Positions 45,717 through 57,671 of a DNA stretch of 64,000 nt are shown here, piece after piece. Numbering within the stretch: the first letter of the stretch is position 1; each line of letters opens with the position of its first letter. A program made the translations under genes and the position numbers. The notes beneath the pieces were generated by a model. It ran no database searches and had not been told where the DNA came from. It saw only the letters and a list, made by a program, of their open reading frames with translations. The stretch spans positions 65,665,852-65,729,851 of the forward strand of contig CM047815.1 of the NCBI GenBank assembly GCA_026214975.1, written 5' to 3'. The stretch comes from Gentiana macrophylla. Its lineage: Eukaryota > Streptophyta > Magnoliopsida > Gentianales > Gentianaceae.

Positions 45717-46617
45717 ATGTCTTCATTGTCTGAAGCTTCCTCACCCTCAGTTGAGTCCCACCAGATCAGTGAGTAGGGTCACTTTGAAAACCATTCTTTA
45801 CAAATCACGAGACTTGATGGCAACAACTACTTGCTGTGGTCAAAATCTATGAAAATGTACATCTCTGGACAAGGTAAGATGGGATACCTGTCCGGCTCTA
45901 AACCTGCCCCTGCTGAAGATGACCCCGGATTTGAAGCATGGGACACTACTAATAATCAAGTCATGACCATTCTCACAAGATCAATGACAAAAGAAATCAG
46001 TGATAACTTTATGATGTATGATACTGCAAAGGAAATCTGGGATAATGCCAGAGATCTTTACTCCAAGAAAGACAATACATCAGAAGTGTATGAACTTGAA
46101 GCTCAGATTCAAAAATGCAGACAAGGAGATATGTCAGAACTCAATACTTCAACCAACTATCTAGGGCATGGCAACACCTAGATATGTTGGAAACTCACCC
46201 TGGAATGATGTTAAGGATCTTTGCCTTTATAAGGACATTATTGAGAAAAAGAGAGTATTCAAGTTTCTTACTGGACTGAATCCTACTCTTGATGATGTTA
46301 GAGGAAGAATCCTTGCCACAAAACCTCTCCCCAATCTCAAATCCATGTTTGCTGAGGTCAAACATGAGGAAAGCAGGAGGAAAGTGATGCTGCTGAACTC
46401 CCCTGCTGACAACCCTGCTGAAAGTGCTACCTTGCTAACTGTCAGGAAGCCTGCTGAGGGTACTGAGACATCCAGGAAGCCTACTGATAGAACTGGAAAG
46501 TTGTTCTGTGAGCACTGCAAACGCACAAATCACACCAAGGACACTTGCTGGAAGCTACATGGCAAGCCTAACTCCTCCAAACCTACCAGGGAAAGTCGTA
46601 AGCGGGCATGTCAATGA
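45717..46617 (+). pseudogene. gag of element F
   Basis: The ATG at 45717 (MSSLSEASSPSVESH) is followed by an in-frame TAG after 19 codons, then the frame continues: ITRLDGNNYLLWSKSMKMYI, MTKEISDNFMMYDTAKEIWD. A shift near 46150 leads to 46168-46617 with KRVFKFLTGLNPTLDDVRGR. The zinc knuckle CEHCKRTNHTKDTC is intact (about 46507-46548). Typical copia Gag apart from the two breaks. Confidence 0.88.
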
Positions 46618-46635
46618 AGAGAGAATGATAACAAG

Positions 46636-46974
46636 TTGAATGCTCGGTTTGTCGCATTCAAAGCTTTCCTCACTCAACAAAAAGAAGGTAGTCCCTCTAC
46701 TGACACGGCTACTCAGGCTAGTGCAGGTAAATTCTACTCTTCTATTAGTAATGAAACATGGATTGTTGATTCTGGGGCCTCATCCCATATGACTGGCAAT
46801 AAAAACCTCATAACTCACCTTATGCCATGTCATCAAATTCACAATGTTAAGACTGCTGATGGATCTATCTCATGTGCAAAAGGTTTTGGAAATGTTAAAC
46901 TCACTAATAAGATATACCTAAAGGATGTCCTATTTGTTCCAAAATTAGACTGCAATCTCATATCTCATCGATGA
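46636..46974 (+). pseudogene. Aspartic protease of element F
   Basis: Intact active site WIVDSGASSHMTGN, with the catalytic aspartate at 46768-46770, followed by DGSISCAKGFGNVKL and the LKDVLFVPKLDCNLIS block that ends copia protease. The frame closes soon afterwards at 46974. Confidence 0.9.
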
Positions 46975-47099
46975 GACTCGCAAAAGATTTAAATTGGATC
47001 ATTGTTTTTAATAAGAATCGCACTTTCCAGACCCTTCTTCATAGGAAGTGATTGGGAGGGCTAAACCACCTTTCGAGATTGTATGTGGTCAACCTCGCC

Positions 47100-48075
47100 A
47101 AGATCAAGACTGACCGCCTCGACACTGCACTTCAACCTTAGACAATATCATGTTATGGCATTATAGACTAGGACATCCAAGTTTTGGTTATCTCAAGTCT
47201 GTAATTCTGAATTATTTAAAGGATGTAATGTCAATGATCTTCAATGTGATATTTGTCAATTTGCCAAACTTACCAAATCTGTATACCAAATCGCCTTATG
47301 TGCCATCCACACCTTTCACTTTAATTCATAGTGATGTATGGGGACCTTCAAGAGTAAAAAGTATAACAGAAAAAGGTGGTTTGTCACTTTCAATGATGAT
47401 CATACTAGAACACATGGTTGTTTTTAATGAAGGATAAATCGATGTTGGAACAATTTTTCGTGAATTTTACAACATGATCTCTACTCAATTTGACACTAAG
47501 ATCAAGATCTTAAAGACGATAATGCACTTGAGTACTATGAGTCTAACCTCATTAATTTCTTGATGAATAAGGGATTGTCCATATCGGTAGTTGTGTGGAA
47601 ACACCTCAACAAAATGGGGTTCTTTGAGAGAAAGAACAGCACTTTCTTTGGAGATGGCTAGATCAATCATGTTCACCACACATGTTCCAAAGTATATGTG
47701 GGGTGAAGCTATATTAACTGCCACATACTTAATCAACAGACTTCCCAGCAGAGTGTTCGGCTTCAAAACTCCTATCCAAACCCTTCTGACCACACACTCA
47801 TGCCCTCATCTTATTTCCCAATTACCTCCAAAAATCTTTGGTTGCACTGTATTTGTTTATATCCATGCCCAACACAGAAGCAAACTTGATCCCAAAGCTC
47901 ACAAGTGCACTTTCCTAGGATATGCAAAGGGCGAGAAAGGTTACAAGTGTTATTCTCTCCTACGAAAGAGATTTTACAATTCTATGGATGTAAAATTCTT
48001 TGAAAGAACTCCCTACTACAAACAAGTCCACTCGAGGCGATCACCGATGGAAACTCGATTGAAATTGACCTAAAT
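47100..48075 (+). pseudogene. Integrase of element F
   Basis: Pre-integrase zinc region MLWHYRLGHPSFGYL (47150), then the first catalytic aspartate in IHSDVWGPSRV (about 47325). A broken middle follows (near 47450-47620, where the second aspartate and glutamate blocks read in other frames, with TPQQNG recognisable). The C-terminal half is WGEAILTATYLINRLPSRV, KLDPKAHKCTFLGYAKGEKG and MDVKFFE. At least three frameshifts. Confidence 0.85.
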
Positions 48076-49800
48076 CCGTTACCTCGGAAACTCTTAACCT
48101 CAAAGAACTCATCGATTCTCAAGAGATCGAACCTCAAGACCCTACGACTCTCAAGAAATTATCGATCCTCGGCGACTTTCATCGAATCGAGCCTCACCGA
48201 CCCGAACCCATCGACCCGAGAGCTCATCGACTCTCGGCTGCGCGACATTGATGATAGACCTATTGCTATCGGGAAGGGAAAGAGATCTTGCACTACCGAT
48301 CATCCTATTTATAATTATTTATCTTATGATCGCTTATCACCGCTTTTGCCATGTTTACACAGACTTGGACTCTCACCCATTCCCAAAAATATTCGAGAAG
48401 CCCTTCAACATGATAGGTGGAAGGTCATAGTAAAAAAGAATGAATACCCTCCTGGATAATCATACTTGGGATCTAACAGCTCTCCCAAAGGCAAGAAGAC
48501 GATCGATTCACGGTGGTTATTTACTATCAAATACAATGCCGATGGCACAATTGACAAGTATAAGGCCGACTAGTTGCAAGGGTTTCACTCAAACTTATGG
48601 CATTGATCGCAAAGAAACTTTTGCACCAAAGGGCAAAACTAAACACCGCCGTCGATCATCGATATCTCTTGTCATGTCCAACTTGACTGGACTCTTCACC
48701 AATTGGATATCAAAAATGCTTTTCTCAATGGTGACCTTACTAAGGAAGTCTACATGAATGTACCTCCTGGTTTTTCCAATCCTCACACTCAAGGAAAGGT
48801 GTGCAAATTGAGGAAATCTCTATATGGCCTAAAGCAATCCCCAAGAGCCTGGTTGGGAAACTCACTACTGTGGTTAAAACTGCTGGATATCATCAATGCA
48901 ACTCAGATCACACCATGTTTATCAAGACAACTAGCCAGAAAAGATCTATTCTTATTGTATATGTGGATGATATCATCCTCACTGGTGATGACTCTACTGA
49001 GATCCAGAATTTGAAGACTCTACTGGCAAAGGTGTTTCAAGTCAAGGATTTGGGCTATCTTAAATACTTCCTTGGTATGGAAATTGCAAGAAACAACCAG
49101 GGTATCTCTATCTCTCAACGGAAATATGTACTGGACCTGCTGAAGGAAACTGGTATGCTGGGATGCAAACCTGTTGTATCCCCAATAGACCCCAGTAATA
49201 CCCTGCTGCATGGTGACATTGCTGTCAGGAAGGATCAATATCAAGGACTTGTAGGGAAACTCATTTACATGTCTCATACAAGACCTGATATTGCATATGG
49301 TGTCAGCCTGGTTAGCCAGTTCATGCATTGCCCTACTGAGCAACATTGGAATGCTGTGAACAGGATACTGAGGTACTTGAAGTCCACTCCTGGCCAAGGC
49401 TTACATTTCACCAAGTCTGCTGAGAGATCTATCAGGGTTTACACTGATGCTGATTGGGTTAGGTATCACATAGACGAAGGTCTACTATAGGCTCTTCTTC
49501 TTTATGTATGGGGAAATCTTGTCACCTGGAGGAGCAAGAAACAACCTCTGCTCTCTCAAGCAGATCTTTGAAGGCGAACTCAGGGCACTAGTTTTGGGGA
49601 TTTGTGAAGCTCTATGGATAAAAATGGTCCTTACTGAACTTCAGCAGCCTATTCAGCAACCTATCACACTCTGCTGTGACAATAATTCAGCCTTGTGCAT
49701 GGCAGAGGATCCAGTCCATCATGATAAAACCAAACATGTGGACATTGATGACACACTTCCCGAAGGAGAAGATTGATGCCAAGATTATTCAACTCCAGTA
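48076..49800 (+). pseudogene. Reverse transcriptase and RNase H of element F
   Basis: Fragments give the copia RT blocks: NTLLDNHTWDLTALPK (48440), [34 protein letters not shown] (48703), [25 protein letters not shown] (active site 48960-48971), LGYLKYFLGMEIARN and GKLIYMSHTRPDIAY. The RNase H part is VYTDADW (about 49440), ALWIKMVLTEL and CDNNSALCMAEDPVHHDKTKH (49504-49776). The linker at 48076-48250 is densely filled with tcga/ctcg words, unlike its relatives. Breaks near 48100, 48430, 48560, 48850 and 49490. Confidence 0.88.
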
Positions 49801-49910
49801 TGTTCCCTCAATGAGACTGAGAATCTTTATTCTCACCAAGGCCATTCCGCCACTTATGTTCAAAGAGATTGAGTAGCAAACTTGGTTTGTATAAACATAT
49901 ACAACCCATT

Positions 49911-49920
49911 TGAGGGGGGG
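49911..49920 (+). promoter_or_regulatory. Polypurine tract of element F
   Basis: tgaggggggg immediately precedes the right LTR (TGTGGAAATATT at 49921). Confidence 0.85.
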
Positions 49921-50246
49921 TGTGGAAATATTACATATCAAATATTATGTAATATTTATTTATTTCGTGTATACATTATTTTACATTATTTGTACACTTT
50001 ATTTGTAAAAGGACATATTAATTGTGGTACACACAAACAATTAATATGTCAAACTCTAGTTTACTTTATGTCATAGACATAACTTTTACTTTTACATGCT
50101 TGCTTGTCGCCCATAGCTATATACTCAAGTGGCATAAGCTAGCTAGTCTATCCCCTCAATTGTAACTATTTATACTTCTTTCATTTGATGAATAAAACTA
50201 AGTTGAAGTTTACTCAAGTATTATTTACTTTCTCAAACTCTCTTCA
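49921..50246 (+). repeat. 3' LTR of element F
   Basis: Same ends as the 5' LTR; seven bases longer because of a small internal duplication. Confidence 0.95.
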
Positions 50247-50251
50247 GATTA

Positions 50252-52510
50252 TGAATCACGTGGGTTACACGTATCTTATCCAAAGAAAACTAAAATACCC
50301 TTTTACGAAAATGGTTACAAAATCTAGAAAAATTGACTAACGCCTAAACATGTTGATGTTTGTAGGCTTATGACAATTTGTACCATAAATAATTGTTTAT
50401 CTCTCTCTTGGACTATTTTAGAAATAGTTGAATGTACTTATTGAAGTACGACAATTCTGAAAGCCCAAAAAGTTCGAGCTAGTACGAATATGAGATAAAT
50501 GAAATTTAGGAGTTAATCTTCAATTGGATTGAAGCAATTAATAACTGGAGGATGTTTCAGAAGTTGTCTGAAAATGAATAAGATTCCCCCTTTAAGGATA
50601 CCATTCTTGGATACGCAATTAGATTGTGTTTCTAAAATGGAAACAACACTTTATACGATAAAGGTGTGAAGTAAGCCATGCGAAATATCCCTTACACGTT
50701 TTGGGGTAGTACCCTTATACAATACATATACTTAACCAAGTTCCAAACAATAAAGTTTGAATAAATTCCATATCATATAGGGAAGGGGATAATGTTGAAT
50801 CTATCTTAACCGATGATTTGAAGTTGTCATAGGCAAAGTCAAAAAGGCTTGGAGCCTAGTACGACATATGCAACTTTGTGGAATATCTTAGCAAGTATGC
50901 TAGATATTATCTATTTTCCCGTGGAGCAAAACGTTTGTCTTCAAACATGATGTCTTATAAAAGAGGTACTTCTTCCAAAAGAGATAGTGGGAGTAAGTAA
51001 GATCTCAAAAGAGTTTGAGAGCCACAAGGAGAGATTCAACCATAGGAACGTGAGCAGACGCCATATAGTGATGAGGTGTACAACACTGCTCAGTGCACAC
51101 AAATATACTATAAGTCTGTGGCCTGAGAAGGCTGCTGATGTGTTCATCTTGAAGAATTAATATCTCACGACTTATAAGGAATGTTTGAGAGGCAAGTTTG
51201 AGAGATATGGCCAGGAGCCATAATAACTGAATTAGATTCCATCAGTGACAACCAGGTTGTGAACCTAGTCTGTATTACCTAAAGGGAATGTCCCTGAAAG
51301 GCTAACATGGACGGTAATACGATTGCGGCCAAAGTGACAGCTGAAGGGTACGAGGTGTAAACCATGTAATTATCTTTATGCTGCCAGCTAAGCCCAGTTC
51401 TATTCAGACTATGCTTGTTATAACTTCGTATCATGGCTATATGATAGTGTTGATGACGTTGGGAAAACAGCTCGATGTGCATGGACGATAACATGATATA
51501 TGCGCCCATGAGATCCATTTATGGACTCAAACAAGTTTCTCTAGATAATTTCTTTGTTTGATAATCAAAAGAGTTTGATTTAGTCAAAAGAAGGGATATG
51601 CCCAATGTAGTGGGAGTGTGTTACGATTTTTGAGTAAGGTATTGGATATCTCTCTCGGGAATTAACACCCCATGTAATAGTCAGTCAACATTTGGTAGTT
51701 CAAGGTCTTTACAAAAACACTTGGATTAGCAGTTCTTATTTTTAGAAATAAGAATCTGTAGTGATATATTTAACTGCTGTTAGATTATAGTTTACCTATA
51801 TAGATGTGATGCTAAAAGAGTTTAGCATAGATCGCGACAGGAGATACTGCTAGCCGGTGTTCTCAAGATCTATCTATGTTAGGATGTTAGTCCTAAAGAT
51901 GAAGTGAAAGAGGATGACATATGTTCATAGTCCATGAAGAGTCATGAGCAAGTATGAAAGTAAATCTGGTGAATGCCGAGAATATCCTTAAGCATGTTAA
52001 GGATGGTATCCTAGTTATCGAAACTTGAAATCGGATAAATATAGATATGCAAACATGTATGCTAAGTCTTATGAAGGTGAGTGGGAGCTACAGTCTGGGT
52101 TTGCAGTCACTTTGATTAAGTGATACAGTGAGCTAGAAATGTTCTTAGCTGGAGATCACTGTGGACACTACAGCTATGCTAAAACACAGTATGCGCCTTG
52201 GAGGCGTAGTGGAAGCAATACGTGGATCTTAGGGGTTCATTCTTGAACCTTTCTCGGTTCTTCCACGTTTACTATATAGCTGATATAGTTGTGGATTCAT
52301 TGCTTGAAGCAAGGACCAAGGTCTCATAAGAGATTCATGTGTGTTGAGGAAGTTCCTTTTGACTTGGTCATTTGGAGCATGATATGAAGATAGTCTGAGT
52401 CCCCAAGGATAGTCTTCCGTTCACGGCTAGTGCTGGTTGCGAGTATTGCATGAGATTCTTGTGTTTCAACTTGGTCTTGTGTGTACGAATGTTTGGTTTT
52501 AGGCCAAGTG
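50252..52510 (+). pseudogene. Decayed copia pol (RT/RNase H) of element D
   Basis: Only islands survive. 51514-51546 reads SIYGLKQVSLD, the RT block SIYGLKQASR. 51969 onward reads VNAENILKHVK, the RNase H-side NILKYL block. Further DNA-level echoes of copia RNase H lie near 52190-52400. No frame longer than about 80 codons. This is much older-looking than element F, which sits inside it. Confidence 0.6.
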
Positions 52511-52516
52511 GGAGAT
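52505..52516 (+). promoter_or_regulatory. Polypurine tract of element D
   Basis: aagtgggagat lies directly before the right LTR (tgatgaaatag at 52517, where the family start is tgttgaaatag). It sets D, and by similarity A and B, as +. Confidence 0.75.
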
Positions 52517-54468
52517 TGATGAAATAGTGTCCTAAACTCAATCGGGTTGGACCGGATCTGACCGGGTCAGATCATTTCTACTATTTCTTTATAATTATAC
52601 ATATATGTAATAAATGGCTTTTCTGTTGTCATATATTTGTTCTTTTAAAGAACCAATTATGAATTGTTATATGATAACGTCCTTAGTATTAAACTGTGAT
52701 AGAGAAACCATGATAGGCAATTATGTTTGATGAGATCTCTAATCACTTTAATAAGTTTGATACTTAAATGTCTCTAGGCTAATGTACTATTAAACATGGC
52801 ATTGATAGTACGAACAGACTAGCACGTATTAGATGTCTTATGTCTTTAAGGGCAGAGATAGATCTCGTCTATCGAAGTGTGGAGACACTTGGACTGTACG
52901 TGGACGTGTATTATAGAATGTGTACGTTAGACTGACCCACTTACACTGTTTAGTGTCACACTATATGACGGTTGTGTAATTATCCTTAGGACCGGAGTCT
53001 ACATGGCATCACGGTGTGGATTGTCATGCTTTGACACTATTGAGGTTTCCCTTAACCGTAGGGCGATCATGCGGTAGTGATCGGGTGTGATACTGAAGCA
53101 TGCGGAGTATACATGTTAGGTAGTCTGGGAATCGTTTACCCTATGAGTAGGGGTGAATATCCGAAAGGGCCTTCTTATAAGGAATGTCTTACTCTCGTGA
53201 ATCTTTGCAAAGTGGAAGTAAATGAGTTACTTCGAGAGAGCATGATATATAGATTATACGATACGGTCGTTAATGCTTGACACTCGACGTACAACCGTAC
53301 GGATATTATTACAGCGATAGGATTCCATTTACACGCTAACAGAGCATATGAAAAGTAGTAGTCGTTGCGTATTGACTCTTTCGATGATTGGAGGTCACGG
53401 ACGTGTTGCTAGACGCTATCCGTGATCGTTAGATGTGAAGGGCATTCTCGTAATGGCGCCTTATGTCTGTGGCCAACATATTCGGAAGCCTATCTGGTCA
53501 CACACATATGAACATCGAGTCGGATTAAAATGTGGTTATAGTTGATGACCAAATAAGGAAAGTTTTATCTCATACTATAAAGGTTATAGTGGTAAATTAA
53601 TATGATTGTATTTATTTATTATGAATAAATATAATATACAAGATATTAATTATGTTGATTAATTAAATATACATATATTAGATATGTATTTCGAAATATG
53701 TATATATGATATACATGTATTTTGCAAATTAATTAATCATAGTATATTATTAATTAAAGAATATTCTGGAAGCCAATAAATTGGCAAAAGGGGCGCAGGT
53801 TGTAAAGTGTATAGAATACATTTGAATTGTGCAATTTAATTAATAAGATTACCATAATATTAATATTGGATATTAATTGATTTTGGAAATAGATTTATGG
53901 TAATAAGATAAAGATAGTCAATATTAGATATTGACAAATATCTTGTAAATATTTAATATGAGATATTAAATTAAATGAGAGAAATCAATCTAAGGGATTT
54001 TCCTTATTTTATTAGGAAAATGTTTTACCTCTCATCAATCTACTATAAGCTAATCTCAATCAGTTGGGGACACATATTGGGGCGCCACTTCTCTTATATA
54101 AAGGAGGGGTTGGCTAGATCTTTTGTACACCATAGTTTCAAGAGCTAATTGTTCTTGTGAAAAATAAGAGATCTTCTTAGAGAGAGATTATAGAGAGAGA
54201 AAATGTCGACCTAGCAGTCGAGTTTTTCTAGTAGCAATCCTTGGCGGGATTCTGGCGAGGTGCTCGTGTGGATTACTGGTAGAGGCCGGACGCTTGGACG
54301 GCTCGCGCACATCTACTCCTACCGGACGGTCAAAACGTCGGTATTTTAGATCAACCAATGTAATATTACCGTCCCCTCTCTTATATGTTTATTGTTTAAA
54401 CGAAAATGATCCTGGATCGGAAAATCAAATTTTAAATTCCGCTGCGCTACTCGATTGATTTCCTAACA
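52517..54468 (+). repeat. 3' LTR of element D (1952 bp)
   Basis: Complete family LTR, ending gatttcctaaca. A TATA-like ctcttatataaagg lies near 54091-54104. A 60-67 codon frame (53077-53280; also 43724-43906 in the mate) is shared between the two LTRs only because they are copies of each other. Confidence 0.9.
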
Positions 54469-56148
54469 GTATGTGCTATTAAACAGGACATTAATAGTAC
54501 GATTATAATAGCACGTATTAGATGTCTTCTATCTTATTGAAGATGAGGATAGATCTCATCTATCAAAGTGTAGGGACACTTGGACTGTACGTGGACATGT
54601 ATCAGAGAATGCGTACGTTAGACTGACCTACTTACTTTATTAAGTGTCGCACTATGTGGCGGTTGTGTAATTATCCTAAGACCGGAGACTTCATGACATC
54701 ATGGTGTGGATTGTCATGCTTTAACACTATTGAGGTTTCCCCTAGCCATGGGGCGATCATGCGGTAGTGATTTGGTATGATACTAAAGCATGCGTAAGAT
54801 TCATATTGCTTGTCCGGAAATCGCGTATCATATGAATAAGAGTAAATATCCGAAACGGCCTTTTTATAAGGAATGTCTAGCTCTAGTGAATCTTTGCAAA
54901 GTGGAAGTAAATGATTTACTTCGAGAGAGAGTGATATCCAGATTATAAGATACGGTTGTTAATGTATTGACACTCAAAATACGACTGTATGGATATTGTA
55001 ACAGCAATAGGATTATATTTACACGGTAACCGTTTCACATGAAAGGTAGTAATCATTGCATTTGACTCTTCCGATGATTGGGGGTCACGATGTGTTGCTA
55101 GACGCTATTTCGTGATCGTTAGGTATGAAGGATATTTTAGTAAATTCACTTTGTGCCTACGGCTAACATATTTGGAAGCCTATCGGGTCACACACACAAG
55201 AACATCTAGTCGGATTAAAATGCGGTTATAGCGATAACCAAATAAGGAAAGTTTTATCTCGACTATAAAGTGTTATAGTGATAAATCAATATGGTGGTAT
55301 TTTATTATTATGAATAAATATAATACAAGATATTAATTATGTTGATTAATTAAATATACATAATTGATGTATAGGTCGAAATTATTATGTGTATATTATA
55401 CAAATGGATTTTGCGAACTAATTAATCATAGCATTATATTAATAAATTAAGAATATTTTGGATGCCAATTTATGGCTATATGGGGCGCATATAATAGTGT
55501 ATATGATACATTTGGATTGAGCAAATTAATTAATAGTATTATCATATATTAATATTAGATATTAATGTATATAGATTTACACACATGTGTAAATTGATAT
55601 ATTCAATAATAGATATTGACAATATATATCTTGGAAAAATATTTAATATAAGATATTAGATATTGAGATATCAAGAAAGATATTTTCTTTATTTTATCGG
55701 GAATTGGTTTTCTTTCTCCTTATCCAATAGGAAGTTTCTCCCAATAGGATTGGGACATATAGGTGACTCCATTACCACTATAAATATTTAGTGGGTACCA
55801 CTATTTTGTTTCATAATTACAAGTCTTATTTTCTACTAGAAAATTAAGAGAGTTTCTAGAGATAGAGTTTTGGGAGAAAGAAAAAGACGGCCTATCAGCT
55901 GACTTTTTCCGGTAGCAATCCAATGGTGGATTCCGGCGGGTTGTTCGTGAGGATCAACGGTAGAGGCCGAACGCTTAGGCGGCTTCGTGCAGAAACTACA
56001 ACCGTAGACAAAGCGTCGATCTATTTTAGGTCATCCAAGGTATATTATACATCTAATTCTTTTATGTTTGTTGCTTAAACGAAGTCGATCTTGGAAAAGA
56101 GAAATTAAATTTTAAATTCTGTTGCGTTCCCGCGTAGATTTCCTAACA

Positions 56149-56756
56149 TGTAAATCATTAATTATCTGAAATATAACACAAATTATCAATTTGTTGACAA
56201 TCTTGCTCGCATTTCATAGCATCGTGACCGACATTCATATCATCAAGTACTTCTTCACAACCACCACATCTTTCCGGAGAAATCAACCATAGTTTGCCAG
56301 ATATCCACATAAAAATTCATTGTATCATGACGTCCGCACTTTCTATATATGATGTTCTATGATCTGAGGGTAGTGTTGGTGATACGTAACGATAAGCTGG
56401 ACAATGTTGTGGACTTCTAGTTCTTTTATTTGATTACTTTGAGTTTAAGCTTTAAGTATGTTAAACTACTATAAATAAGGTTGGAAATGTTGAAAGTTGT
56501 TAGATGACTTTTAATGAAATGAAGTATTATATCATACGACTGGTGTTTAGTAAGCCGAGCTTATCGTTTCAGATTCCGCGTAATTATCATCGTGAGCCTT
56601 CGTGATTCGAGATAAAAAAAAAAAGTACGAGTTCTGAGGTCACGACAGAACGAGTAGATTCGAAATTGCTTGGGTTATTGGGTTGTAGTAAAACTTTTTT
56701 TTTCCAGCAACAAAAGGAAAATTTACTTATAGCATTATTGAACCCGACACTAGATA
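56149..56756. other. Flank right of the nested cluster
   Basis: Starts with the second tgtaa duplication of LTR A. AT-rich, no gene. It may include the interior of the small element suggested at 28455-56212. A minus-strand frame at 56587-56802 has no recognisable content. Confidence 0.4.
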
Positions 56757-56822
56757 TCTTATATCTATAAAGAGTGAAGGGACTTTGCCCACAAGAGGTC
56801 ACGTGGCAGCTAATTTTTTTTT

Positions 56823-57671
56823 AATTTTTAAATACAGCAGGTTTTTTTTTTTAAATTTCTTTTGATAAAAACCGGAGTTTCAGTTATCGTTATATATAAA
56901 CCGAAGGAGGCTTTAAATTTCAATCAACCAAAAAATTTCGATTTCTCGATTCGATTTCGACACAACAAAGTGCATATTTCGATACGGTTCATTTTTAGTA
57001 CCTCCAACTGACAGTGCGGATTCAGTTTTAAATTTCAATCAACCGTAAATTTTCGATTTGGCACAACAATTGAATAAAACCGTGTGGACACCACATTAAA
57101 TATTTTTATTATTTTGAACAACATACCGTCGGTGTAACCGACGGCCATTTGCATTATGAACGTCACTAAAATTGACGTTGGAATACCAAAGCACTTTTTA
57201 TAACTTCAGACCGTTTGACACGTGTTTTTTTTTTTATAATTTTAAATACAGCAGGTTTTTTTTTTTTTTTCTTTTCCTTTCGATAAAAACCGGAATTTCG
57301 GTTATCGTTATATATAAACCGAAGGAGGTTTTAAATTTCAATCAACCAAAAAATTTCGCTTTCTCGATTCGATTTCGACACAACAATTGAATATTATACA
57401 CAACAAAGTGTATATTTCGATACGATTCATTTTTTTTAAGATTTCCAACCGATAAAGTCTATGGATTGAGTTTTAAATTTCAATCAACCAAAAATTTTCG
57501 ATTTCGACACAACAATTGAATAAAACCGTGTGGACACCACATTAAATTTTTTTATTATTTTGAACAACATAACGTCGGTGAAACCGACGGCCATTTGCAG
57601 TACGAACGTCACTAAAATTGACGTTGAAATACCAAATCACTTTTTATATTCTTCAGACCGTTTGACACGTG
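56823..57671 (+). repeat. Tandem duplication inside the Helitron (about 0.41-0.45 kb unit)
   Basis: The word aaatacagcagg recurs at 56830 and 57244; aaaccgaagg follows in both; cgtcggtg/aaccgacgg hairpins recur at about 57126 and 57572; ttgacacgtg recurs at 57215 and 57662. The spacing changes from 414 to 447 because the second unit carries extra bases near 57385-57410. Confidence 0.88.

Larger units (their letters stand above)
45336..50246 (+). mobile_element. Element F: full-length Ty1/copia retrotransposon, nested in D
   Basis: LTRs 45336-45654 (319 bp) and 49921-50246 (326 bp), flanked by gatta (45331-45335 and 50247-50251). The PBS directly follows the left LTR and a G-rich polypurine tract precedes the right one. 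Domain order gag, protease, integrase, RT, RNase H is that of Ty1/copia. All motifs are present but the frame is broken in about ten places. The LTRs differ by a short duplication (tacattatttt, near 49975) and a few clusters. Confidence 0.95.
41553..54468 (+). mobile_element. Element D: decayed Ty1/copia-type element with about 1.95-kb LTRs, nested in A
   Basis: TGTTGAAATAG at 41553 to CCTAACA at 54468, flanked by gtatt (41548-41552) and gtatg (54469-54473), four of five bases matching. The left LTR starts normally, is interrupted by solo LTR E, and stops matching the family at about 44135, so its 3' half, the PBS and the start of gag are deleted. The internal region (44136-45335 and 50252-52510) is heavily decayed. 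The right LTR (52517-54468) is complete and preceded by a polypurine tract. It inserted only 49 bp from B within A. Confidence 0.85.
28552..56148 (+). mobile_element. Solo LTR A (about 1.94 kb), outer layer of the nest
   Basis: It starts TGTTGAAATAGTGTCC at 28552 and ends CGTAGATTTCCTAACA at 56148, with identical flanks tgtaa (28547-28551 and 56149-56153). Its own bases are 28552-28765, 41504-41552 and 54474-56148; the rest is elements B, C, D, E and F. No internal region of A remains, so it is a solo LTR formed by recombination. It belongs to the same family as B and D. Confidence 0.9.
28455..56212 (+). repeat. Possible old small copia LTR, split by the nested cluster
   Basis: Joining the flanks of solo LTR A at its tgtaa duplication gives a promoter-like stretch: tgtacttaatt (28455), cctataaatagg (TATA, 28529), gcaccttgtaa | atcatta, then atataacaca and a run to about 56205. 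A degenerate catagcatcgtgacc near 56215 resembles a decayed tggtatcagagcc PBS. If right, this is a 160-bp LTR of a small element. Inference from architecture only. Confidence 0.3.

Noticed and set aside
57125..57145. Helitron end at the first cgtcggt/accgacg hairpin
   Set aside because: No CTRR follows within a dozen bases; the hairpin at 58143-58159 is followed by CTAG-T.
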